This document shows positions 14,801-22,142 of a DNA stretch of 27,161 bases, one piece after another (positions within the stretch are counted from its first letter, which is position 1; each line of letters opens with the position of its first letter). The notes under the pieces were generated by a model. It saw nothing but the letters and a program-made list of their open reading frames with translations, ran no database searches and was not told where the DNA came from. The translations under genes were made by a program, and so were the position numbers. This stretch comes from a virus. Location: the IMG/VR virus record IMGVR_UViG_3300049459_000120, positions 1 through 27,161 of that record; one strand, given 5' to 3'.

Positions 14801-15450
14801 ACTTCGGTGTAACCGGCGATAAACATGGTGTCGGCGATCTTGTTGCTGTTCTGGTTCGACGTGAGGCGGCGGACCCGGATCTGCCAGCCAGTGGTGGCAT
14901 CTGGCAAGTTGATGCGCGGCGAGCGCTCGTAACGCGTACTGGTCTTGCCGTCTACTGCGTCGACCAGCATCTGCTGATAGGCCCCGCCGTCAGTGGCCAC
15001 GTCAATGGCGTAGTCGATGCGGTAGCCGCCGATGTTTCCTTCGTCGTCTTGGCGCTGCAGTGCAGGCCAGGCCAGGCGCACACGCACAGCTGAAAGCTGG
15101 ATGTTGCTGATCGAACGCACCCATGGCGCGTCGCTGCGCAACTCGACCTTGAGCGTGGTTTCGTTTTCGACCGACGGAATACCAGGGATATAGGTCTGAT
15201 CGACAGAGCCCGAGCGCCAGTCCCACTTCACATTAGGGAAGTTGTAGTTACCGCTCGCGTCCCGGATCGGGGTGTTGTCGAGGTAGATGTCGTAATCGGT
15301 CGGGATTTCATCGAACTCGCCCTCGCCCACTGCGATCAGCAGCTTGGCCAGGTTCGTCGAGCGCAGGCTGTCGCTGACCTCGGTCGGTGATTTCGGTTTG
15401 CTTTCCCCGCCCTTCGCGCCATGGATGTCGATCTTCTGTACTGCGCCCAT
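11887..15450 (-). CDS. J: Tail tip attachment / host specificity protein J
   Basis: The 1187-residue protein begins MGAVQKIDIHGAKGGESKPK followed by SPTEVSDSLRSTNLAKLL, the diagnostic N-terminus of lambda J-type proteins. The baseplate-hub part follows (about residues 100-560). Fibronectin-III-like domains lie around 600-750 (YDVEWRKDSGNWIKL). A long coiled region follows (about 830-990), and a C-terminal DUF1983-like tip domain has GKLSTMWSVKMQVAADGKYI. J forms the central tail fibre, binds the primary receptor and takes part in DNA ejection. ATG 15450 has GGAGG 5 bases upstream; the frame back to 15558 crosses a terminator and is rejected. The gene follows I after a 56-base gap holding that terminator. 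Confidence 0.95.
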   Translation of the reverse strand: MGAVQKIDIHGAKGGESKPKSPTEVSDSLRSTNLAKLLIAVGEGEFDEIPTDYDIYLDNTPIRDASGNYNFPNVKWDWRSGSVDQTYIPGIPSVENETTLKVELRSDAPWVRSISNIQLSAVRVRLAWPALQRQDDEGNIGGYRIDYAIDVATDGGAYQQMLVDAVDGKTSTRYERSPRINLPDATTGWQIRVRRLTSNQNSNKIADTMFIAGYTEVIDAKLRYPNTASLYIEFDAEQFTNIPAVTVKCRARKWQVPSNYDPIARTYTGTWDGSMKQAWTNNPAWITYGICTEDRFGLGKRIKPFMVDKWELYRIAQYADQLVPNGLGGTEPRFLCDMNLQGKADAWSLLRDIAGIYRGMTYWAQGQLVMQADMPRAQDFDYVFTRTNVIDGKFSYGSASAKTRYTRALVSYDNPANNYDTDVIPFADLDLQRRMGDKPTELSAIGCTRASEAQRRGKWAILSNNQDRTISFKTGMEGVIPLPGHIIPVADSLLAGREIGGRISAVAGRVVTLDRDTQAKVGDRLIINLPGGRAEGRTVQSVSGRAVTVTTNYSEAPLPQLQWALDADDLAIPLYRVLRTKRTTEGDFEISALQYDPSKFAFIDTGARLEERPISVIPITVVPAPASVTVTSTSVVSQGLAVATMTINWPAVNGAVGYDVEWRKDSGNWIKLQRTGMTSVDVVGIYAGAYVARVRAVSAFDISSIWRNSVLTQLSGKQGLPPAVSYLTATPLLFGIYLKWGLPAGAEDTQRTEIWYGPTTSLDAATKLTDLAYPQSDFSMLGLRAGVTFYFWARLIDRIGNIGPWHPIGLGVQGQSSADAAAILEMIAGQIGETELGQDILDEINKIPGLQAQIDALDGLKGYEPDETYEEDDLVVVGKRIYQAIGEVPINSPPPNAAYWLDVGQTIETANGLAQQVATNTADITEIDGVVTAQASAFQALRASFRDDSGEGDLADALKGWSSTAAIATEEKVRASENYASAQKITTLTATVEENEANVIDLQQVVATDKEATATALTQVNVKVGENTAAIQETSTAYGNTAGKLSTMWSVKMQVAADGKYIAAGIGLGIENTGAGLQSQFLVSADRFAIVNTIAGGTISVPFAVQGGQVFMNSAFILDGSITNAKIGNYISSTNYIAGTQGWILNKDGTLEINGVIPGQGRLIINSQNVSVYDANNVLRVRLGYLG

Positions 15451-15465
15451 GCTTTCCTCCAGGCG

Positions 15466-15488
15466 AAAAAAAACCACCTCATGGGCGG
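15466..15488 (-). terminator. Intrinsic terminator between I and J
   Basis: On the minus strand CCGCC pairs with GGTGG; the central pair is G-U and works only in the minus-strand RNA, followed by eight T residues. The J ribosome site CCTGGAGG begins within 5 bases of the T-run. Confidence 0.7.
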
Positions 15489-15506
15489 CCTGTTTGCTGC
15501 GTGCGG

Positions 15507-16097
15507 TTACGCTTTGTCTTGGGCGTAGATCGATGCGGAAATAATCATGCCGCCCCACCGGCGTTCGCCAATGCAGATTGGTACCGGGTTACCGCTGGCG
15601 GTGGTGTTCTTGGCGCTGCCGAATGCATACGATGGCGAGTTCTCAGGGGATGCGCTCTGCTTTAGGCCCGATGCCTGGGGGCTGAGTAGCTGAACTACGC
15701 CACCTGCAACCATAGCAATCCCGACCGGTAGCAACGCTTGAAAGCCTGGGATGAAAGACGCGGCGATTAGAATGACACCGATGACGGTTTGAAGAACGCC
15801 GGCACGCTTGCTGCCAGAAATCACAGGTACGATTCTGATCTCCTGCGTACCACCAAGAGCAAAATCTTTCTCGGAAACATTCTTGCGGTTGCGGAAAATC
15901 GCAAAGCTCATCCCCCGCCTCTGTAGGTTTTTTATTGCCTCTTCAAAGCCATTAAGAGTGCATTTCAACGCCTTAAATGCTTCGCCAACCGATTTGCTTC
16001 CGAGCTCCCTATAGTGAGTTCTGCCGAACAATTTGATAAGCGGGCCAGAAAGCAAAATGGTTGTCATCGATTGATTGGCGCATGCAAGTGCTGTCAC
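15507..16097 (-). CDS. I: Tail assembly protein I
   Basis: The product (196 aa from GTG 16097) contains MTTILLSGPLIKLFGRTHYR, the usual opening of lambda I-type proteins. A central GVILIAASFIPGFQALLPVG hydrophobic hairpin follows, and the end has CIGERRWGGMIISASIYAQD. Protein I acts with K, L and J in assembling the tail tip and is not found in mature lambda virions. GGAG lies 6 bases before GTG 16097. The classical start would be ATG 16067, which has no good ribosome site, so a ten-residue leader (MTALACANQS) is possible. It lies just downstream of the lipoprotein gene and its terminator rather than abutting K as in lambda. Confidence 0.85.
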   Translation of the reverse strand: MTALACANQSMTTILLSGPLIKLFGRTHYRELGSKSVGEAFKALKCTLNGFEEAIKNLQRRGMSFAIFRNRKNVSEKDFALGGTQEIRIVPVISGSKRAGVLQTVIGVILIAASFIPGFQALLPVGIAMVAGGVVQLLSPQASGLKQSASPENSPSYAFGSAKNTTASGNPVPICIGERRWGGMIISASIYAQDKA

Positions 16098-16113
16098 AGT
16101 TTTCTCCAGGCAT

Positions 16114-16134
16114 AAAAAAACCGCCCGAAGGCGG
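16114..16134 (-). terminator. Intrinsic terminator after the lipoprotein gene
   Basis: On the minus strand CCGCC-TTCG-GGCGG forms a five-base stem capped by a stable UUCG tetraloop, followed by seven T residues. It lies 16 bases after the lipoprotein stop and just before the ribosome site of I (CCTGGAG). Confidence 0.85.
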
Positions 16135-16149
16135 CTCACTTGATCATGG

Positions 16150-16494
16150 TCAGAGGCATCCGTTTATCGCCTGCTTCATATCGCCACGACCATATCCGGG
16201 CGACCAGGCCATTCGCTGATACAGCGTGACCGTGCTTCCCTTCTCCGATTTGCGGATGTCGAGCAGCTCGTCGGTCATATTGTTGCTGGCAACAACAAGG
16301 CGATAGCCGTTCTCGGTTTCTGACATCGAAGCGTCACTGCGCGCATCCTGCCACTTCGGGAAGACGCAGAGCGCATAACGCTTAGGGTCTTTCGCAGTGG
16401 ATACCTTTAGGCTCGGCTCGTTCTTTTGCAAGTCGCCAGGTGACACACACCCAGCCAATAGCAATACCGCCAATGCTCCTACAAAAAATCTCAT
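16150..16494 (-). CDS. Lipoprotein inserted between tail genes K and I (moron candidate)
   Basis: The 114-residue product has a clean lipoprotein signal: MRFFVGALAVLLLAGCVSPG, with lipobox LAGC and the modified Cys at residue 16. The +2 residue is Val, not Asp, so outer membrane sorting is expected. The mature part is small, with two more Cys (one in YALCVFPKW, one in NGCL) that may form a disulfide in the periplasm. ATG 16494 has AGGAG 8 bases upstream; a GTG three codons earlier is less likely. In lambda K and I are adjacent, so this gene looks like an insertion, and it carries its own terminator. Known prophage lipoproteins near tail genes (Cor, T5 Llp) block superinfection; that role is only a hypothesis. 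Confidence 0.75.
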   Translation of the reverse strand: MRFFVGALAVLLLAGCVSPGDLQKNEPSLKVSTAKDPKRYALCVFPKWQDARSDASMSETENGYRLVVASNNMTDELLDIRKSEKGSTVTLYQRMAWSPGYGRGDMKQAINGCL

Positions 16495-16527
16495 GCAGGT
16501 CACTCCTGTGGGAAAGACCGCACGATA

Positions 16528-17283
16528 TCACCGAGCATCCTTGTGGCGCAGCACCAAGCGCGTGCGCTGGAGCCATGGCCCACCGAAGACGATGATCTCG
16601 CTCGGGCGACCGTACAGGTGGTGCAGCATGAATGGGCCGGGGCCGAAGGTGGCCGAGTCCTCACCTGGCAGCGCCGGGGTTGTGCCGAGGAATATCCCGG
16701 CATGGTTTGGGTACACGGTGCGCCCGACTTCCATGACGATCATGTCGCCGCGCTGCGGCTGGTCAACCTTATAGAAGCCGGCTGCCTCGTAGTTCGCCTC
16801 GTAAAGACTGGCATTGTCGATGCTTTCCCACCAGCCATCAGTGCGCTTGAAGGCTTCGAACTGCAACCCCCATTCGCGCTTGTACCAGTCGGCGCAGACT
16901 TGCCAGCAGTCCCAGGCGCCATGCACGAACGGGCGTTTTAGCAGCGGCACATCGCCCGTCGGCATCACGGTGCGCAGGTCGCCCTCAGGCCAGCTGAGGA
17001 TGTGCCACGGCATCGCGGTCGCTTCGCACATGGCGCGGTCACGCGGTGACGGCCGACTGGTTGCGTCCGGGTGCGAGTGAACAATGCCGATCACTTCACC
17101 CAGGTCTTCCGCCGCGGCGTATTCCTCCGGATCAATCCGGAACTCTTCGTTCGGCTCAGTCGAAATATTCCGGCATGGGTAATACTTCTGTTTGCGCCCA
17201 ATGCCCAGCAGCAGCCCGCAGCACTCTTTTGGGTACTCGGCGGCCGCGTGAGCCTGGATCGCGTTCAATATGTGCTTACGCAT
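16528..17283 (-). CDS. K: Tail assembly protein K (JAMM + NlpC/P60 peptidase)
   Basis: The 251-residue protein is a fusion of two peptidase domains. The N-terminal MPN/JAMM domain has EYPKECCGLLLG and the complete zinc motif HSHPDATSRPSPRD (H-S-H-x7-S-x2-D) near residues 69-82. The C-terminal NlpC/P60 domain has the catalytic Cys in GAWDCWQVCADWY and the His in YPNHAGIFLG. Both active sites appear intact. K-type proteins are needed for tail tip assembly, and the second domain may cut peptidoglycan or process tail proteins. GGAG lies 6 bases before the ATG, and the gap from the L stop is 2 bases. Confidence 0.93.
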   Translation of the reverse strand: MRKHILNAIQAHAAAEYPKECCGLLLGIGRKQKYYPCRNISTEPNEEFRIDPEEYAAAEDLGEVIGIVHSHPDATSRPSPRDRAMCEATAMPWHILSWPEGDLRTVMPTGDVPLLKRPFVHGAWDCWQVCADWYKREWGLQFEAFKRTDGWWESIDNASLYEANYEAAGFYKVDQPQRGDMIVMEVGRTVYPNHAGIFLGTTPALPGEDSATFGPGPFMLHHLYGRPSEIIVFGGPWLQRTRLVLRHKDAR

Positions 17284-17285
17284 GA

Positions 17286-18035
17286 TCAGCTCCGAGCGAT
17301 CAGGGAGACGGCGGGGAAGCCACCAAACGGCAGCGGGTTGCCCTCACCGAAGCGCGGGATGCAGCCCCGGCCTAGCGTGGCATCGCACTCGTCGAGCTCG
17401 GGGTTATCTGTTTGCACCCCGTCTTTGGTGAAATATGGGCCAGTCCAGCCACAGCTCGGCCCCCGGTAGCCGCCGGTGAGGCACCAGTGGCACAAGGTGG
17501 TCGCCTGTCGGCCAATGGATTCACCACCGACGTCGCCAGGGCTGGCCAACTCCCAACTGACCGTCTCACCGTCCTCGTTCGTTTTCTGGTCGATGTACCA
17601 GACCTCAATCGTCTCTTGGGTTGGATCTGCCGTCGGATTGCCGGCCGGAAAGTTCTCCGCATCCAGGTACGTGCCCAGCGTGTGACGCATTGTGAGCTTG
17701 AATTCGAGCAGATCGTCGAATGCCAAGCACAGCGCAGTGATGCGTCCGTGGACATTGCCGACCGACAGCGAAGGCCGTACCGCTGTGCCGTCGCCGTTAG
17801 CCTCGATGCCGTCGATCTGCATCGGCCAGGCCCCGTACTCGTTGCCCTGCCAGCAGATTGCCTTGGCCGGCAAAAGATCAGCGTCACCGCCAGCCGCAAT
17901 GATCTCAGCCGGAGTGTGCGGGATCGCGTGCCCATGGAAGCGCAGCACGTCCGCGCCATAGTCCGAGCCGTCCAATTCAAAAAGCAGCACTTCACTACCA
18001 GGCTCTAAAACCTGAATGTCACTGATCAGCGGCAT
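17286..18035 (-). CDS. L: Minor tail protein L (iron-sulfur tail tip protein)
   Basis: The 249-residue product starts MPLISDIQVLEPGSEVLLFE. It has the conserved TGGYRGPSCGWTGPYF segment and five Cys in the C-terminal half (about 182, 185, 195, 217, 225) with the pattern C-x2-C-x9-C-x21-C-x7-C. Lambda L proteins are established to bind a 4Fe-4S cluster through conserved Cys in this region, so the same is expected here. L closes the tail tube at the tip with I, J and K. AGGGG lies 5 bases before the ATG and the gap to M is 8 bases. Confidence 0.92.
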   Translation of the reverse strand: MPLISDIQVLEPGSEVLLFELDGSDYGADVLRFHGHAIPHTPAEIIAAGGDADLLPAKAICWQGNEYGAWPMQIDGIEANGDGTAVRPSLSVGNVHGRITALCLAFDDLLEFKLTMRHTLGTYLDAENFPAGNPTADPTQETIEVWYIDQKTNEDGETVSWELASPGDVGGESIGRQATTLCHWCLTGGYRGPSCGWTGPYFTKDGVQTDNPELDECDATLGRGCIPRFGEGNPLPFGGFPAVSLIARS

Positions 18036-18043
18036 GGTTGCCC

Positions 18044-18382
18044 CTATGGCTGGAAGGCACGGTCAAAGGTGGCCGTGAGCTTGAATACGCCGCCACCCAC
18101 TGGAGTGGGTACGGGATTTTTGCAGGTGAACAGGCCTAGCTGGCCGAGCGGAGTTGTCCAGGCGAACGCCTTGGCCCCGGCGTGCCGATCGAGGAACTCC
18201 ATGATTTCCAGCACTTTGGCTTTTGGCCCGCTGTAGGAAATCGGGTAGGAGTCCTCTTTGTTGTTTGGCCCGTCGCCAGCCTCTTGCTTGTAGCCATCGC
18301 CGAACTGCGCGGTACGCACCCGATACTTAATCTCGGGCGAGCTACCACGCTCGGTTGGCCATCCGAATGTCTCGATTGCCAT
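18044..18382 (-). CDS. M: Minor tail protein M
   Basis: The 112-residue product starts MAIETFGWPTERGSSPEIKY and has RTAQFGDGYKQEAGDGPNN, the characteristic N-terminus of the phage_min_tail M-type family, then an alpha/beta body ending TATFDRAFQP. M sits at the tail tip under the tape measure. The ATG at 18382 overlaps the stop of the tape measure gene by one base (TGATG), with GGGAG in the coding end of that gene as ribosome site. A longer frame from 18430 would only read back into the tape measure gene. Confidence 0.9.
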   Translation of the reverse strand: MAIETFGWPTERGSSPEIKYRVRTAQFGDGYKQEAGDGPNNKEDSYPISYSGPKAKVLEIMEFLDRHAGAKAFAWTTPLGQLGLFTCKNPVPTPVGGGVFKLTATFDRAFQP

Positions 18383-21300
18383 CAAGCTCTCCCATTTACA
18401 TTTCGGAAACTGACACCACCGGCACGCCAAGACTCGGCTACAGCCCTTTCGGCTGCCGCCTTCATTTGCGTTTGTAGGTTCTGCTGAAGCGCCTGCTGGT
18501 CGAGCTGCATACCTTCCGAACTTCGATCCTGCGTAACCACGCTCACCGGCGCATTGATCTGTATGGAGCCCTGCCCGCCGCCGCTATTCATAGCAGCAAC
18601 ACGCGCCCCAGAGGTAAGCGGAGTGACACTGCCGCCGTTCGCGCCAGTCATGAGGAACGACTTGCCGCCCTCGCTATACAGCTCCGGCCCCAGTTCATTT
18701 ACCTGGTACATCGAATTCGGGGCGACAGGACCGCCAGCCGCTCGGTATCCGGAGAAATCGACATTGGTATAACCGGCCTGCGATGCGCCGACATTCGACG
18801 ACACAGCCCCGGTAGAGCCAGAGGTCAGGCCGTTCCCGGTACCGCTCCCAACGAAGTAGCTGGTCGCCGCGCCGACAAGGCTGTTAAGCAATGCCGAGCT
18901 GGCTTGCCGAGTTGCAATGCGAGCCATATCCGCAATGATCGACTTGGTGAAGTCCGCGAACGATAGCTTCCCGGTCATAGCGAAGTTGACGATCGCGTCC
19001 TCCATCGAGCTGAAGGCATTGGTGAACAGGCTTTTCGTCTGCCCGGCAACATCCCGCGCCGACTCCAGGTAGTTCTGCCACGCGGACGATGCGCCAGCGC
19101 TCCAGACTCCTTGGGCGGCGGTCATGTCGTTATAGTTGGATTGCACGGTGTCGTGCAGATCTTGCTGAGTGGCTTTCAGCGCGGCCAGCTTCTGGGTGTA
19201 CTCATCGAGACTCATTCCTCGGGAGCCATCGCCGTACTGGTTGGCCAACTCCAGTCGCTGCTGGTTGAAGCGGTCGTCGATTCCGTTCTGCTGATCCGTC
19301 AGCCCGCGTTGCCGGTCTCCCTGACCAAGGCCAGAAGCCGCCCGCAAGCCCTGCTGTCGCATCGTCTCGACCTGTTGCTGCAGTGCGCTGGTGTACGTGT
19401 TGACGGCCAGGGTCTGCTTGCGCAGGCGACCGTCTTCGTTGGTGGCGATGATCGACAGTTCGCTATCGCTCTCCTGCTGCGCCTTGACCATGGCGCTGCG
19501 GGCATCGGCAATCTTCTGATCAATCTGGATGACCTGAGCCGCAGTTGTGCCCTTCCTGGTCTTGGCTGCTTCGAGCGAATCGATCTCCGACTGATAGCTT
19601 TGGGCGACCTCAGTGGCCTCCTGTTGCAACAGACTGACGCGTTGCTCGGTGTAACTAGCCTGAGAGATCACCCCCGCCCGTTGCGATGCTTCAAGCTCCT
19701 TGTCCGCGTTTTTGTAATAGGCCAGGGTTTCGGCCAATACGTTCTTCGCATTGTTGAAGCCGGACAGATCGACACTGCCGGCGGCAGCCTTCGGATCCTT
19801 GAACTTGTCGTTTAGGTTCGCCATGTTCTTGGCGACTGCTGCCGGATCAAGCCGGGAGTCGTTCGGATTGACCTTCCGAATGTCGCCCAGGCTTTTCTTG
19901 TAATCCTTGATCGCCTCGGCGCGCTTCTGCTCGTTGGTCAGTGAGGACTTTGTGAGCGCGTCGACCTTCGACATCGCGACAACTGCGCTTTGCTGTGCCT
20001 TTGCCTGCTCACCGTCGTATTTGGCAATGTCGGCCGCCGCGGCCTTCTGATCTTCCAGCATGTTGAGCTGGTTGCTGTAGACCTCGACCATCTCTTTCTG
20101 GTTTTGGAACAAGCCAACATCGCCGGATTGGGCGGATGCAAGATTGCGCCGGGCCCGCTCGATATCAGCATCGATATCCGGCCGGCCGATGTTCTTCAAA
20201 CCATCCGCAGCCCGTGCAACAGCGTTGTAGCCCTTTTCCCAGAAGCTCAGGTTCTCGAGAATCTTCGGCGTGCGCTCGTTGATGGCGTCCGCGTATTGCT
20301 CGGTGGCAAGCTTCACAGCGCCTGCGTGGTCGCCCTGCTCTTCCATTGCTGCGATCTGCGAGTAAACCGAGGCTGTCAGGTAGTGGTACTGCTCGTTCAG
20401 TGCGGCAGATGCCTTCACTGGATCGTCGGCAAGCTTCGAAAACTCGGCGACGGTTTCGCTGACTGCTTTGCCCGTCGCTTCCTGCATGGAAACGGCGGCC
20501 TGGGTGATGCCAGTGAAACTCTCGCCCGCGATCTTGCCATTTCCAGCCAACAGCGCGAGAACAGCAGCAGCTTGGCCAGTGGTGCCGACGGTGGCGCTGA
20601 CCTGCCGCGCCATTTCGCCCAACTGCTCAGAGCTCACCCCTGCGGAGTTACCGGTGAGGACCAGGCCCTTGTTGTATGTGTCTTGCTCCTCGCTGCCCTT
20701 GTGATAGGCGTAGGCCAGGCCGCCAATTGCTGCGGTGGCCAGTGCGATCGGCGCAAGGATGGCAAGAAGGCCGGCAGCAGAAGCGCCAGCCCCTGCACCC
20801 AGCTGAGCGACGGCACGAACACCGCTACCCCAATCGCCAGAGGACAACGCATTGCCGAGCTGTACAACGTTTTCCTGCGCCTGTCGGGTGCCAAGCTTCA
20901 GCCGGTCGAAACCGGTGGCGGTTTTCTCCAGCGCCGCATAGTTACCGTCGATCTTGCTGAGAGCGGAGTTGTACTGGTCCTGGCTGATGCGGCCGGCATC
21001 CAGGTGTTTGCCCAATTGCTCAACCTGAGTGTCCAGCTTCGCCATCGAAGTTCGGGCCGGGTCGATTGCGCCGAGCAGGCTATTCAGCGCCTTTTGCTCA
21101 TCCAACGTCGACTTGGCCAGGGCCACCTGCTGCTTATCGAGTTGCGCGGTGATCTTGGTGAACTCGGCCTCGCCATAGGCGCCAGTCTTGGTGAGTTTCG
21201 CCAGACTTTCGCGCTGCTGGGCCAGTTCCTGCGTGGTGGTCGCGCCTTTCGACAGCGACTTCTCCAGCGCCTCCATCTCTTTCATCAGGCCGACGGCGGA

Positions 21301-21402
21301 CTGCTCAGCGCGATCACCGGCCTTGGTGAGCTTGTCGAGATCGGTCGCAGCCTGGGCAGCATCAGCCGAGTCGACCTTAATGCCGAGTTCTGCAATGTTC
21401 AT
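18382..21402 (-). CDS. H: Tail length tape measure protein (lambda H-like)
   Basis: The 1006-residue protein begins MNIAELGIKVDSADAAQAAT, a TMP_2-type start. It is dominated by long helical heptad-rich stretches, with a hydrophobic segment at about residues 205-235 (GLLAILAPIALATAAIGGLA) that probably enters the host membrane. The C-terminal part has SFADFTKSIIADMARIATRQ, the signature of the lambda tape measure C-terminal domain. Tape measure length sets tail length; by the usual ratio of about 0.15 nm per residue this predicts a tail near 150 nm. AAGGTGAG lies just before the ATG. It follows the G-T gene after 27 bases, as in lambda. Confidence 0.96.
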   Translation of the reverse strand: MNIAELGIKVDSADAAQAATDLDKLTKAGDRAEQSAVGLMKEMEALEKSLSKGATTTQELAQQRESLAKLTKTGAYGEAEFTKITAQLDKQQVALAKSTLDEQKALNSLLGAIDPARTSMAKLDTQVEQLGKHLDAGRISQDQYNSALSKIDGNYAALEKTATGFDRLKLGTRQAQENVVQLGNALSSGDWGSGVRAVAQLGAGAGASAAGLLAILAPIALATAAIGGLAYAYHKGSEEQDTYNKGLVLTGNSAGVSSEQLGEMARQVSATVGTTGQAAAVLALLAGNGKIAGESFTGITQAAVSMQEATGKAVSETVAEFSKLADDPVKASAALNEQYHYLTASVYSQIAAMEEQGDHAGAVKLATEQYADAINERTPKILENLSFWEKGYNAVARAADGLKNIGRPDIDADIERARRNLASAQSGDVGLFQNQKEMVEVYSNQLNMLEDQKAAAADIAKYDGEQAKAQQSAVVAMSKVDALTKSSLTNEQKRAEAIKDYKKSLGDIRKVNPNDSRLDPAAVAKNMANLNDKFKDPKAAAGSVDLSGFNNAKNVLAETLAYYKNADKELEASQRAGVISQASYTEQRVSLLQQEATEVAQSYQSEIDSLEAAKTRKGTTAAQVIQIDQKIADARSAMVKAQQESDSELSIIATNEDGRLRKQTLAVNTYTSALQQQVETMRQQGLRAASGLGQGDRQRGLTDQQNGIDDRFNQQRLELANQYGDGSRGMSLDEYTQKLAALKATQQDLHDTVQSNYNDMTAAQGVWSAGASSAWQNYLESARDVAGQTKSLFTNAFSSMEDAIVNFAMTGKLSFADFTKSIIADMARIATRQASSALLNSLVGAATSYFVGSGTGNGLTSGSTGAVSSNVGASQAGYTNVDFSGYRAAGGPVAPNSMYQVNELGPELYSEGGKSFLMTGANGGSVTPLTSGARVAAMNSGGGQGSIQINAPVSVVTQDRSSEGMQLDQQALQQNLQTQMKAAAERAVAESWRAGGVSFRNVNGRA

Positions 21403-21429
21403 CGACTCACCTTGAATAAGTGCCCGTCT

Positions 21430-21753
21430 TCACGGGCTGTTGTCGCGGGCTTCGGCCATAACCGCGATGGCTTCCGATTCCATTACGCGGATGTCTTGGA
21501 ACACGCGGGGGCGATCCTTTGCAGGGACGCCGACGAGTTTCATCACGTCGGGTAGGACGCCGTAGTCGAGGCCGGTCGCGCCGCATGCGCCTGTACGCCA
21601 CTGAGTTCCCATCGAATCCATGACAAGGAACGCCCTCCAGTTGTCCGGCCAGACTTCGAAGGTTTCGTCGTAGTCATCGGGCGAGAATCCAAACAGCGCC
21701 ATCTGTTCGGCTGAGCCATCGGATTCGTACAGCGCACGGGCAGCGGCGGTCAG
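21430..21753 (-). CDS. T: T portion of the G-T tail assembly chaperone (made by -1 frameshift)
   Basis: This frame reads LTAAARALYESDGSAEQMAL, then FGFSPDDYDETFEVWPDNW and a C-terminal part ending EARDNSP. It matches the DUF1799-type partner of tail chaperones. Coding quality extends well upstream of the ATG at 21702, back through the end of G to TAA at 21769-21771. It is therefore expected to be translated as the continuation of G after a -1 slip, not from its own ATG, which lacks a convincing Shine-Dalgarno. In lambda the G-T fusion binds the tape measure through the T part. The fusion here would have 127 + 107 = 234 residues. Confidence 0.8.
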   Translation of the reverse strand: MTAAARALYESDGSAEQMALFGFSPDDYDETFEVWPDNWRAFLVMDSMGTQWRTGACGATGLDYGVLPDVMKLVGVPAKDRPRVFQDIRVMESEAIAVMAEARDNSP

Positions 21754-22133
21754 TTTCCCAATCGAGCCTTACCGAAGGCTTCGCTGTACGCCTTCACCAC
21801 GGCATCTGAAACACCGACACAGCTCTTCACCAAGGCAGTGATCGACTCGTCGTTGAGCTTGTCGCCAAAACCCCAAGACACGACCAGATCCTTGATCTGA
21901 TCGACCCCCTGCTCAACCTCGGCTGCGGTGATATCCACAATGGTTGGTTTCGTGCCCTTGAAGCGTTCGCCAATGGCATCCGCTTTTTCCTTCCAAGAGT
22001 CGAACAGTTCAGCAAGTGCGGTGCGGTCGCGGTACTTGAACGTGAACGGCACCATGGCAGGCTTGTCGCCAACCTGCGGGATGGCCACATCGACGGTGAA
22101 CGTCGGCTTTGGCGCAATCGAAAACTTTGCCAT
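21750..22133 (-). CDS. G: Tail assembly chaperone G
   Basis: The 127-residue product starts MAKFSIAPKPTFTVDVAIPQ and contains FKYRDRTALAELFDSW and a helical end ASDAVVKAYSEAFGKARLGN-like in style. This is the phage tail assembly chaperone (TAC) family. The position between tail tube and tape measure, followed by an overlapping DUF1799 frame, is that of lambda G. It ends GGA AAC TGA, and the slippery heptamer lies exactly there. A TAC protein coats the tape measure and recruits tail tube subunits. The gene starts 9 bases after the tail tube stop. Confidence 0.88.
   Translation of the reverse strand: MAKFSIAPKPTFTVDVAIPQVGDKPAMVPFTFKYRDRTALAELFDSWKEKADAIGERFKGTKPTIVDITAAEVEQGVDQIKDLVVSWGFGDKLNDESITALVKSCVGVSDAVVKAYSEAFGKARLGN
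21753..21759 (-). promoter_or_regulatory. Programmed -1 frameshift site GGGAAAC
   Basis: On the minus strand the heptamer G GGA AAC fits X XXY YYZ in the zero frame of gene G, and the next codon is the G stop TGA. A slip of one base gives GGG AAA CTG ACC GCC and enters the T frame exactly. Lambda uses GGGAAAG at the same place in its G gene. No downstream hairpin was worked out. Confidence 0.85.
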
Positions 22134-22142
22134 GTGGACCCC

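Noticed and set aside
19990-21555. 521-codon plus-strand open frame opposite the tape measure gene
   Set aside because: Shadow of the strongly supported tape measure gene; no ribosome site, and composition is rich in Arg, Gly, Leu and Cys in a shadow-like way.
21430-21702. Independent T gene starting at ATG 21702
   Set aside because: Coding-like sequence continues upstream in the same frame to the slippery heptamer, and the ATG lacks a clear ribosome site.
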